The notes under the pieces: generated by a model
Told to the model about the DNA's origin: nothing
The model's database searches: none
The model's input: only the letters and a program-made list of their open reading frames with translations
NCBI GenBank assembly: GCA_965371325.1
Contig: CBDUXZ010000094.1
Location: 1 to 7,253 of the forward strand
Source of the DNA: CBDUXZ01 sp965371325 [NCBI: uncultured bacterium]
Lineage (GTDB): Bacteria; JAUYMQ01
Direction of reading: 5' to 3'
DNA length: 7,253 nt
Shown here: in pieces, positions 1 through 6,021 of the stretch
Position numbering within the stretch: position 1 is the first letter of the stretch
How the letters are laid out: every line of letters starts with the position of its first letter
Program-made: the position numbers and the translations under genes

Positions 1-315
<315 letters not shown>

Positions 316-361
316 TCACTCTCTTGGGGGTCTCTTCAGAGGGTAAACGGAACGCTCAGGG

Positions 362-384
362 CTCGCCGTCCCGGGCCGGGCGAG
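362..384. other. GC-rich hairpin in the thrC leader
   Basis: CTCGCC at 362-367 pairs with GGCGAG at 379-384 around an 11-nt GC-rich loop. It lies between the candidate thrC promoter and the thrC start, so it would be in the 5' untranslated RNA. I see no leader peptide rich in Thr or Ile codons and no T-run, so there is no positive evidence for attenuation. It may be a chance structure in GC-rich DNA. Confidence 0.25.
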
Positions 385-403
385 TAATCGGCTGACCGGC
401 CGC

Positions 404-432
404 TATCTAGCCGTATAGCATGAAAATTGTAA
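404..432 (-). promoter_or_regulatory. Candidate sigma70 promoter for thrC
   Basis: On the minus strand, TTACAA (432 to 427) and TAGATA (409 to 404) are separated by 17 bp, giving a plausible -35/-10 pair. It would start transcription near 397, with an untranslated leader of roughly 85 nt before the thrC ATG. The sequence around it is one of the few AT-rich patches upstream of the gene. The hexamers each match consensus only in part. Confidence 0.35.
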
Positions 433-472
433 GAGCACCCTCCGGGAAGTGTCAAACTACATTCGACTTTGG

Positions 473-501
473 TTGGCACAGGGAACCCCCCGTGCTATAA
501 A
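473..501 (+). promoter_or_regulatory. Candidate sigma70 promoter for the TPR-thioredoxin gene
   Basis: TTGGCA (473-478) and TATAAA (496-501) are separated by exactly 17 bp, a good housekeeping-type promoter. Transcription would start near 508, about 100 nt before the ATG at 608. This argues against any translation start upstream of the promoter, such as GTG at 449. It probably drives the lipoprotein gene and the two envelope genes behind it. Confidence 0.55.
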
Positions 502-607
502 AGGCTGGCTTTTCCCCCCTCTCCAAGACCTTCGTAAGCGTTCCTCCGTGCGGCGAAAGGACTTGTCGAACTTGACCCGGATCGTGTCTCCGTTGAACGA
601 AGCCGCC

Positions 608-1795
608 ATGGCCGCCCGGCGCATCCTGGCGGTCCTTCTGACTTTATCGGTCGGCCTCTCCCCTGCCTGCGGGAAGTCGGGTGAAGAGTGGGGCGGAGGC
701 GTTGACTCCTCCGCGCCACAGGCAGAGACCCGGCCGGCCAGGAGCGACGAGGAGCAGGGCTTCGAGAACGTGGTCTCCCTGTTTGAATCACGGGATTTCA
801 GGGGCGCCATCAGAAACGCAAAAGATTTTCTCGCCGACTATCCCGAGAGTTCCCACCTCGCTCAGGTACTCTACCTCTCCGGAAGGGCATCGATCATGCG
901 GGGGGATTTCGACGACGGAATCGCCAGCCTCGGCGATATGCGCCAGCGTTTTCCGGATGACGAGAACATTCCCTTCGCCGACCTCTACATCGCACAGGCT
1001 CTCTACCAGAAGGTTCATCTGCCAGTCGTCGAGTATAAGCTTCCGCGGAAGGAGGCCCTCCCGGGTTACGAAAAAGCCCTGACCGCTTTCCATGAAACGG
1101 CGGAGAAGCACAAGGGAGACGCCGAGATCGCGTCGCGGTCCCGCCTCATGGAGGGGCAGATCTTTCAGGACATGGGGCGCAGAACCGAAGCCCTCGAGAT
1201 ATTTCAGACCTACCTGGAAGAGCAGCCCAGCGGAGACTACGCCGATCAAGCACTCTTCCAGGCAGCGGATCTTCTCATGAATCTCGAGCGGTGGGACGAA
1301 GCCCGGGAAGCCTTCGGCAGGCTGACACGCGAGTTTCCCGGCACGACGCACTCAGGGACCTCCATCGATCGTATCCGCGAGATGGCCCTCATCGGCGAGC
1401 CCATGCCTTCTCTTCAGGGTTCGCGCTGGATCGACGCCCCCCCGCCTACGGACTTTCGCGGGAAGGTCGTTCTTGTGGTCTTCTGGAGTACGTGGTGCGC
1501 GCACTGCCAGCACGAGATGCCCAAGCTCGAGCTGCTCTACAAGAAGCTGAGTGGCCGGGGTTTGATCGTCCTCGGTATGACCAGCAACGACCAAAACCAG
1601 ACCGATCAATCGGTCAAGAAATTTGTCGAGAAGTACGGGGTTACCTTCCCCATCGGTATCGAATCGGGGCGGGCGGCTAACGCCTATGCCGTTGGACGGA
1701 TTCCCGCGGCGGCGATTATCGACCAAAAGGGGATAGTCCGATGGCGTAATTCCGGCGACCTCGTCACCGAAAAGTTGCTTAAAAGCTATCTCTGA
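608..1795 (+). CDS. TPR-repeat thioredoxin-fold (TlpA-like) probable lipoprotein
   Basis: This 395-residue protein probably acts as a thiol-disulfide oxidoreductase on the periplasmic side of the membrane. Residues 1-20 form a signal peptide with basic start MAARR and a hydrophobic core, ending at Cys21. The preceding residues LSPA are a weak lipobox, so lipidation is likely but not certain. A flexible Gly/Ser/Pro stretch follows. About residues 52-255 are TPR-type helical repeats (for example GDFDDGIASL, GRRTEALEIFQTYL, ERWDEAREAFGRL), as in YbgF/BamD-like proteins. About 263-395 are an AhpC/TSA-TlpA-type thioredoxin domain, with the redox motif WCAHC (Cys297 and Cys300) and the expected cis-proline loop in GRIPAAAIID. 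ATG 608 is chosen because it begins the signal peptide and lies downstream of the promoter at 473-501; the frame stays open back to 449. The ribosome site is weak (GAACGAAG). The partner or substrate is unknown; the TPRs suggest docking to another envelope protein. Confidence 0.85.
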   Translation: MAARRILAVLLTLSVGLSPACGKSGEEWGGGVDSSAPQAETRPARSDEEQGFENVVSLFESRDFRGAIRNAKDFLADYPESSHLAQVLYLSGRASIMRGDFDDGIASLGDMRQRFPDDENIPFADLYIAQALYQKVHLPVVEYKLPRKEALPGYEKALTAFHETAEKHKGDAEIASRSRLMEGQIFQDMGRRTEALEIFQTYLEEQPSGDYADQALFQAADLLMNLERWDEAREAFGRLTREFPGTTHSGTSIDRIREMALIGEPMPSLQGSRWIDAPPPTDFRGKVVLVVFWSTWCAHCQHEMPKLELLYKKLSGRGLIVLGMTSNDQNQTDQSVKKFVEKYGVTFPIGIESGRAANAYAVGRIPAAAIIDQKGIVRWRNSGDLVTEKLLKSYL

Positions 1796-1877
1796 GGGAC
1801 ACTTTGAATCCGGACAGGGCCGCCGGGCCGGTTCCCGCGAAGGGGTTACGGTCCGGGCTCCCCGTAGGGGATAAGCC

Positions 1878-2585
1878 ATGAGAGCCTGGTACGAACGCAT
1901 CCCTCCTCTCCTCTCGTTGCTCTTCACCGTCTGTATTTCAGCCTCTCTCTCCCCTGTGCGAGCGGACGCGCAGGTCTTCAAGTGGATCGACGAGAACGAG
2001 GTGGCCCATTACACTTCGAACCGCGCCAGCATCCCGATCAAGTACCAGGACACCGTCAAGATCGTCGAGCCAGAACCCAGGTCCGATCTCTTCCGGACAC
2101 GCGAGGTCACGCTGCCGCAAGCGGGGCCTCCCGATCTGCAGGAAGAGTACCTTCCCCCGGAACCCGCCTTCACACCACGCAAACCCGGAACCGATGTTGT
2201 TGGCGGGGTGTTCGAAACACCCGGCACGGGCAGCCGGGCGGAGGCGCAGGAACCCCCAGCCCGCCCCCGGCGGACATCCCGGCTCGGGCTCAAGGCGTAC
2301 ACGGGAAAGGGCGAGGGGTGGTGGCGCTCCAGGTTCACCCAGGCAGACACGCTCGTCGACAAGCAGCAGCGCATCGTCGACGCGCACCGCAAGAAGCTTC
2401 GCAAGATCATCAAATCTCACGCCAGCGGCAATGAGGTAATTCCGCTGGAGGATGACCCGGAGTTCCAGAAAATGGCGCGCGTTCTTCCGAGGGAGGAGGG
2501 CCGTCTTAATAAATTCAAGCGGGAGATGCGCAGGCTCGGGGCCAGAGCCGACGAGCTTCGCATACCCGGCTCCTGGAGACGCTGA
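1878..2585 (+). CDS. Exported DUF4124-domain protein with helical C-terminus
   Basis: This is a 235-residue exported protein of unknown function. Residues 1 to about 31 are a signal peptide with a hydrophobic core (LLSLLFTVCISASL) and likely cleavage near VRADA. The DUF4124 signature follows at once: QVFKWIDENEVAHYTS (32-47), then IPIKYQDTV, matching the family pattern of a Y/F-K-W-x-D-E-N start and a later IP. DUF4124 occurs mainly in exported proteins of proteobacteria and has no assigned activity. A Pro-rich linker (about 70-135) leads to a basic, charged helical region (about 145-225) that may form a coiled coil. AGGGG at 1866-1870, 7 nt before the ATG, supports the start. It lies 82 nt after the thioredoxin-type gene and 20 nt before the next gene, so co-transcription is likely. 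It could be an envelope assembly or scaffold factor; this is a guess. Confidence 0.75.
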   Translation: MRAWYERIPPLLSLLFTVCISASLSPVRADAQVFKWIDENEVAHYTSNRASIPIKYQDTVKIVEPEPRSDLFRTREVTLPQAGPPDLQEEYLPPEPAFTPRKPGTDVVGGVFETPGTGSRAEAQEPPARPRRTSRLGLKAYTGKGEGWWRSRFTQADTLVDKQQRIVDAHRKKLRKIIKSHASGNEVIPLEDDPEFQKMARVLPREEGRLNKFKREMRRLGARADELRIPGSWRR

Positions 2586-2605
2586 GGACATCGAGGGGTT
2601 TTCTG

Positions 2606-2893
2606 ATGGAACGCATTATCGATTTCACCGACTACATTTCCGGCCAGCAGATTGTAGAAGATCTGGGCAGCCCCCTGTTGCAAACCGCGCTGCTGGCCCT
2701 GTTCATCATCACGATCCTGATGAAGTGGAAAATCATCTTCACTTTTCTGCTCATGGCGACGCTCACCATCCTCGTCATCCGCGTGGGCTTTGGTGCTGGA
2801 TCCACCGGCGTCCTGGAGCAAGCGCCCGTCTTCCTCTCGGGGCTCGGGCTCGTCATCGCCATCGCCGTTTACCTTTTTTACATTCGCAGGTAA
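2606..2893 (+). CDS. Small three-helix inner-membrane protein, unknown family
   Basis: I do not recognise this 95-residue protein. It has a short polar N-terminus (MERIIDFTDYISGQQIVEDL) and three hydrophobic stretches: about residues 22-40, 43-62 and 72-92. Segments one and two are joined by a short MKWK turn; two and three by a Gly-rich loop (GFGAGSTG). It ends in IRR, which with the positive-inside rule favours a cytoplasmic C-terminus. There are no obvious catalytic residues. GAGGGG at 2593-2598, 7 nt before the ATG, supports the start. The 20-nt gap to the DUF4124 gene implies one transcript and perhaps a shared role with the exported proteins upstream. A run of nine C follows shortly after the stop. 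Confidence 0.7.
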   Translation: MERIIDFTDYISGQQIVEDLGSPLLQTALLALFIITILMKWKIIFTFLLMATLTILVIRVGFGAGSTGVLEQAPVFLSGLGLVIAIAVYLFYIRR

Positions 2894-2964
2894 CACCCCC
2901 CCCCGCTCCTTCAGGCCGCCTGATTATTCCATCGAAGTGGCACCCTGGGGCGGTTGTAATTGCA

Positions 2965-3000
2965 CTATGGCAGCGCACTCCGCCCGGCGCGCTGCCATAG
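2965..3000. promoter_or_regulatory. Perfect 12-bp inverted repeat abutting the metallopeptidase ribosome site
   Basis: CTATGGCAGCGC (2965-2976) is the exact reverse complement of GCGCTGCCATAG (2989-3000), with a 12-nt spacer. The Shine-Dalgarno GGAGGG of the next gene begins at the very next base (3001). No T-run follows, so it does not look like a standard intrinsic terminator. It could be an mRNA hairpin that tunes translation or protects a processed 5' end, or a DNA operator for a dimeric repressor. The structure is certain; the role is inferred. Confidence 0.6.
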
Positions 3001-3006
3001 GGAGGG
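3001..3006 (+). promoter_or_regulatory. Ribosome binding site deciding a TTG start
   Basis: GGAGGG lies 6 nt before the TTG at 3013. No other start in this frame has comparable spacing to such a strong site; the first in-frame ATG is 39 nt further on. It therefore fixes TTG as the likely start codon. It directly follows the 3' arm of the inverted repeat at 2965-3000. Confidence 0.7.
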
Positions 3007-3012
3007 TTTCCT

Positions 3013-3435
3013 TTGGACTGGGAACAGCGTGAACTCACGGAAGATGAAGTCATGAGGCGGCTCCAGCGCGACGCAGACCGGCTTGTCGATCGCTTCGGGC
3101 TGCCGCTGGAACGTCTGGCGAAAGAGAGCAATCGCGTCAAGCGCCGCTACGGGAGCTGTGATTCCGACGGGGTGATTCGAATCCGCCTTCGGAACCTGAG
3201 AACCGGCAAGCTCCTCAAGTATTCTTCGATGATCTCCACCCTCTGCCATGAGCTGGCGCATCTGCGCTACATGAATCACGGGGTGCGATTTGTTGCGCTC
3301 TACACGCGCATCCTCGAGTTTGCACGGGCCAATGGCATCTACCGTCCAAAAACCGTCGCCCCGCGCGGCGAAACCTCCATCACCGGCATAACGGAGGGCC
3401 TCGGCCTGCATCCCGCGGCGCGCCTCCGGAAATAA
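3013..3435 (+). CDS. YgjP-like (DUF45/WLM-type) zinc metallopeptidase, short form
   Basis: A 140-residue predicted zinc-dependent hydrolase of the YgjP/DUF45 family. The zinc motif HELAH is at residues 79-83, followed by LRYMNHGVRF with a likely third ligand at His89, giving HExxH-x5-H as in YgjP proteins (HELAHLxxxNHxxxF). The upstream family motif appears as RRYGSCDSDGVIRI, matching the usual RWGSC-x-G-x-I with Tyr in place of Trp. Family members are commonly longer, so this is a compact version with a reduced N-terminal part. There is no signal peptide or membrane segment, so it is probably cytoplasmic. The substrate is unknown for most of the family. The start is TTG, supported by GGAGGG at 3001-3006. 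It lies 143 nt before cofD, which has its own promoter, so a link to F420 is not implied. The fold call is strong; activity is inferred. Confidence 0.8.
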   Translation: MDWEQRELTEDEVMRRLQRDADRLVDRFGLPLERLAKESNRVKRRYGSCDSDGVIRIRLRNLRTGKLLKYSSMISTLCHELAHLRYMNHGVRFVALYTRILEFARANGIYRPKTVAPRGETSITGITEGLGLHPAARLRK

Positions 3436-3438
3436 CGC

Positions 3439-3475
3439 CCCGGCAGGACGCGTTGATCCTCCCGGCAGGGCGCGT
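3439..3475 (+). repeat. Two 15-bp direct repeats overlapping the cof promoter
   Basis: CCCGGCAGGACGCGT (3439-3453) and CCCGGCAGGGCGCGT (3461-3475) differ at one base and start 22 bp apart, close to two helical turns. The first ends on the first base of the -35 hexamer; the second fills most of the -35/-10 spacer. That placement suits binding sites of a regulator touching one face of the helix. No bound protein can be named from the sequence. Confidence 0.5.
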
Positions 3476-3482
3476 CTATACT
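3453..3482 (+). promoter_or_regulatory. Candidate sigma70 promoter of the cofDCE operon
   Basis: TTGATC (3453-3458) and TATACT (3477-3482) are 18 bp apart. TATACT matches the -10 consensus at five of six bases and TTGATC the -35 at four. The predicted transcript starts near 3489, about 90 nt before GTG 3579, and supports that start over the far upstream TTG at 3453. Direct repeats at 3439-3475 overlap it. Confidence 0.5.
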
Positions 3483-3578
3483 CGCGTTTCGAAGGGGGCG
3501 GGCGTCAAGGGCAACCTTCCGCCCCCGGTGTCGACGACCCCGATTTCTCCCCCCGGGGACTCTGCGGAGCTGGCGCGC

Positions 3579-4517
3579 GTGAAGAAGCGAAAGTTCGTAG
3601 CTCTTGCCGGAGGAGTCGGCGCGGCACGATTCCTGCGGGGACTGGCCGCTGCCGTCGATCCCGGAGACATCACCGCGCTTGTGAACACCGCCGATGATTT
3701 CGTCCATCACGGCCTGCACATCTCGCCCGATATCGACACCATTTGTTACACCCTGGCGGGACTGGTCGACGAAACGTCGGGCTGGGGCGTGGCCGGTGAC
3801 ACCACCGCCTGCCTCGAGATGCTCGGACGGCTGAGGGAGGAAACCTGGTTTCGCCTCGGTGACAGGGATCTTGCCCTCCACATCAAACGCACACACCTTC
3901 TCGGGGAAGGGTTGCCCCTCTCCGTCGTGACCATGCGAATCTGCGCCGCGCTGGGGATCGAAACGCGCGTCGTGCCCATGACCGATGATCCGATCGCAAC
4001 GGAAATTGAGACACCCGAGGGAACCATTCCCTTCCAGGACTATTTCGTGCGCCGGGCCTGCCGCGATACGGTGCGCGGCGTCCGCTTTCGGGGGGCCGAG
4101 GCCTCCCGTCCGGCCCCGGGGGTCCTCGACGCGATAGAGACGGCTTCGGCGATCATCATCTGCCCGTCAAATCCCGTCGTCAGCATTCCGCCCATCCTGT
4201 CTGTTCCCGGAATCCGGGAAGCCATCATCAGCAGCAACGTAGCCGTTGCGGCGGTTACCCCGCTTATCGGCGGTAAAACGGTGAAGGGTCCCGCCGATCG
4301 CATGCTGCGGGATCTCGGCCATGAGGCAACCGCCGTCGGGGTCGCAAGGCTCTACGAAAAGCTCGCAAGCGCCTTCATCCTCGACACCGTCGACGAGGCT
4401 ATTCGCGGCGACGTGCAGCGCTTGGGAATGCGCGTCCTCGTCCGTGACACGCTCATGTCTGACGCCGCGCGCGCGCGGGATCTCGCCGCCGCGGTGGTTG
4501 ATTTTCTCGATCCATGA
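3579..4517 (+). CDS. cofD: 2-phospho-L-lactate transferase family (CofD/FbiA)
   Basis: CofD transfers the phospho-acid moiety of its GDP- or GTP-activated donor (lactyl- or enolpyruvyl-diphospho-guanosine) to the deazaflavin Fo, giving F420-0 or dehydro-F420-0. The start chosen is GTG at 3579, with GGAG (3566-3569) 9 nt upstream. It gives 312 residues, the normal family size, and begins directly before the first strand (KKRKFVALAGGVGAARFL). Visible motifs are the N-terminal nucleotide-binding GGVGAARFLRGL (11-22), NTADDF (36-41), HGLHISPDIDTICYTLAG (44-61), and later CPSNPVVS and IGGKTVKGPADRML. In CPSNPVVSIPPIL a proline stands where most homologues have glycine. The frame stays open upstream to TTG 3453, but that stretch is Pro/Gly-rich and unlike CofD. 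Its stop overlaps the cofC start by 4 nt (ATGA), which indicates translational coupling. Confidence 0.92.
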   Translation: MKKRKFVALAGGVGAARFLRGLAAAVDPGDITALVNTADDFVHHGLHISPDIDTICYTLAGLVDETSGWGVAGDTTACLEMLGRLREETWFRLGDRDLALHIKRTHLLGEGLPLSVVTMRICAALGIETRVVPMTDDPIATEIETPEGTIPFQDYFVRRACRDTVRGVRFRGAEASRPAPGVLDAIETASAIIICPSNPVVSIPPILSVPGIREAIISSNVAVAAVTPLIGGKTVKGPADRMLRDLGHEATAVGVARLYEKLASAFILDTVDEAIRGDVQRLGMRVLVRDTLMSDAARARDLAAAVVDFLDP

Positions 4518-5176
4518 GGACCCCGTCGACGCACATCGTGGTCCCCGTAAAGACCACTGAGCGAGCCAAGGGCCGTTTGTCTCAGATCCTCGCTCCGACC
4601 GCACGCCGCGATCTCGCGCGGGCCATGTTGCGCGATGTGCTCCGGGCAGCCACACGACTGCCCAGTGTGACGCGGGTCTGGGTGGTGAGTTATGACAGGA
4701 CTATTCTGGATGAAGTCGAAGGTTGGGGGGCGAGGCCTCTCGAGGAGAAATACGACATGGGACTCAACCCCGCGCTGAGGTTAGCAACGAAGGAGGCATG
4801 CGAGCAGGGGGCCGAGGCGCTCCTTGTTCTCCCTTCAGACGTCCCCCTCGTCGGGCCCGACGATTTGGAGCGCGTCCTCCGGCCGGGAAGGCGCGCGAGC
4901 CCGGACCAGGGGCTGGTTGTGGGCGTGCCCTCGAAGGAAGGAACTGGAACGAACGCCCTCCTCCGAATCCCGCCGGACGTCATCCCCCCCCGGTTCGGAC
5001 CCGCGAGCTTCGATCGGCACACCCGGGAGGCGGCGCGCAGGAAAGTCCCCTTCATCGCCAGGCGGGTCGCCCGTCTCGCGCTCGATGTGGATACGCCGAA
5101 GGATCTCGTCACCCTCCTCTCCCGGGAGCGCCGAGGCGAAACGGCCCGCGTCCTCGAACGTCTGGGGCTCCTCTAA
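4514..5176 (+). CDS. cofC: 2-phospho-L-lactate (or PEP) guanylyltransferase (CofC/FbiD)
   Basis: CofC activates a three-carbon phospho-acid with GTP to make the unstable donor used by CofD. Archaeal enzymes use 2-phospho-L-lactate; mycobacterial FbiD uses phosphoenolpyruvate; some bacterial ones use 3-phosphoglycerate. The 220-residue length is typical. Motifs include the nucleotidyltransferase start IVVPVKTTERAKGRLS (8-23) with the expected Lys residues, the metal-site motif PSDVPL (107-112), GTGTNALL (143-150), RFGPASFDRH, and the C-terminal DVDTPKDL. A Glu precedes GTGTN where Asp is common. ATG overlaps the cofD stop as ATGA, and cofE begins 1 nt after the stop, so all three are surely one operon. 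The substrate cannot be decided by eye. Confidence 0.92.
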   Translation: MRTPSTHIVVPVKTTERAKGRLSQILAPTARRDLARAMLRDVLRAATRLPSVTRVWVVSYDRTILDEVEGWGARPLEEKYDMGLNPALRLATKEACEQGAEALLVLPSDVPLVGPDDLERVLRPGRRASPDQGLVVGVPSKEGTGTNALLRIPPDVIPPRFGPASFDRHTREAARRKVPFIARRVARLALDVDTPKDLVTLLSRERRGETARVLERLGLL

Positions 5177-5177
5177 C

Positions 5178-5930
5178 ATGAAGGCACTGCAGGTCTTTCC
5201 GGTCGAGGGGGTCCCCATGATTAACACGGGCGACCCGCTGGGGAAGATTCTCGCCATGGCCGTCCGCGATGGCGAACAAGGCCTTCGGCCGGGTGATGTC
5301 CTTGCCGTCTGCCAGAAGGTCGTATCCAAGCAGGAGGGGCGGGTGGTCGACCTCTCGAGGGTTGCCCCTTCGCCCCGCGCTCTGGCCTGGGCCTCAGAGC
5401 ACGGTAAGGATCCCCGCGTCATCGAACTCGTGCTCGGGGAGGCAAAGCGGATCGTCCGGATGGAGAAGGGTTTGATTATCGCCGAAACGCGCGGGGGCCT
5501 TGTGTGCGCAAATGCGGGCGTCGACATGTCGAACGCGGCGGGTCCGGATCAGGCGATCCTCCTCCCCTCCGACCCGGACGCATCGGCGGCGCGTCTCAGG
5601 GAGGAGATCTCGGGGACAACGGGGCAGCCCGTCGGTGTCGTCATCACCGACACGTTCGGACGACCCTGGCGGGAGGGCGTGCTGGACGTGGCGATAGGCG
5701 TCTCCGGCCTGCGGCCCCTGCTCGATCTTCGAGGGGGGCGGGATTGGACCAACCGCCCGCTCGAGACGACCGTGGTCGCAATCGCCGATCAAATTGCCGC
5801 GGCAGCCGGGATCGTCATGGGAAAGGCGGATGGCACGCCGGCCGCCATCGTCCGGGGCGTCGGCGCATGGCTTGGAGAGGGAAGCGCGGCGGAGCTTATT
5901 CGTCCCGCGGAACGTGACTTTTTCAGGTAG
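5178..5930 (+). CDS. cofE: Coenzyme F420-0:L-glutamate ligase (CofE), stand-alone
   Basis: CofE adds glutamate residues to F420-0 using GTP, forming the poly-glutamate tail of F420. The protein is 250 residues, the size of archaeal CofE. It lacks the C-terminal nitroreductase-like domain of actinobacterial FbiB, which reduces dehydro-F420-0. Motifs include GDVLAVCQKVVSKQEGR (39-55), RGGLVCANAGVDMSNA, TDTFGRPWREGVLDVAIG, LLDLRGGRD, and near the end IVMGKADGTPAAIVRG. The frame is open upstream into cofC; ATG 5178 is chosen because the family begins at this point (VFPVEGVPMINTGDPL) and it sits 1 nt after the cofC stop. GGGG at 5164-5167 may serve as a weak ribosome site, with translational coupling doing the rest. 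A probable terminator lies 45 nt downstream. Confidence 0.92.
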   Translation: MKALQVFPVEGVPMINTGDPLGKILAMAVRDGEQGLRPGDVLAVCQKVVSKQEGRVVDLSRVAPSPRALAWASEHGKDPRVIELVLGEAKRIVRMEKGLIIAETRGGLVCANAGVDMSNAAGPDQAILLPSDPDASAARLREEISGTTGQPVGVVITDTFGRPWREGVLDVAIGVSGLRPLLDLRGGRDWTNRPLETTVVAIADQIAAAAGIVMGKADGTPAAIVRGVGAWLGEGSAAELIRPAERDFFR

Positions 5931-5974
5931 CGAAGTGGCGGGCGCAGGCTGTCATCAGGACCCCTGCTTGTGTG

Positions 5975-6007
5975 AAAAAGGCCCCCTACCGGTGGGCCCT
6001 CCCTTTT
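5975..6007. terminator. Probable bidirectional intrinsic terminator between cofE and the merR-type gene
   Basis: GGCCC (5980-5984) pairs with GGGCC (5994-5998) around a 9-nt loop. It is flanked by AAAAA on the left (5975-5979) and CCCTTTT on the right (6001-6007). Read leftward, the stem is followed at once by TTTTT, a good terminator for the MerR-type gene, which ends 16 nt away. Read rightward, the T-run is weaker and offset but could end the cof transcript. The short stem keeps confidence moderate. Confidence 0.65.
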
Positions 6008-6021
6008 GCCCGGAGAAGCTC

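Noticed and set aside
473-495. Possible sigma54 promoter at TTGGCAC
   Set aside because: The -12 element (TTGC-like) is missing at the required spacing; the sigma70 reading with TATAAA fits better.
449-607. Upstream extension of the TPR-thioredoxin protein to GTG 449
   Set aside because: It would place the signal peptide inside the protein and start upstream of the promoter at 473-501; the extra residues show no domain.
1352-2591. Long minus-strand open frames (about 209 and 217 codons)
   Set aside because: They are antisense to the lipoprotein and DUF4124 genes, show no known motif, and are common by chance in GC-rich DNA.
3453-3578. CofD starting at TTG 3453
   Set aside because: This codon is the -35 region of the candidate promoter, and the 42 extra residues are Pro/Gly-rich and absent from the family.
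4824-5177. CofE extended upstream as a longer protein
   Set aside because: The extension is an out-of-frame reading of cofC; conserved CofE sequence starts at ATG 5178.
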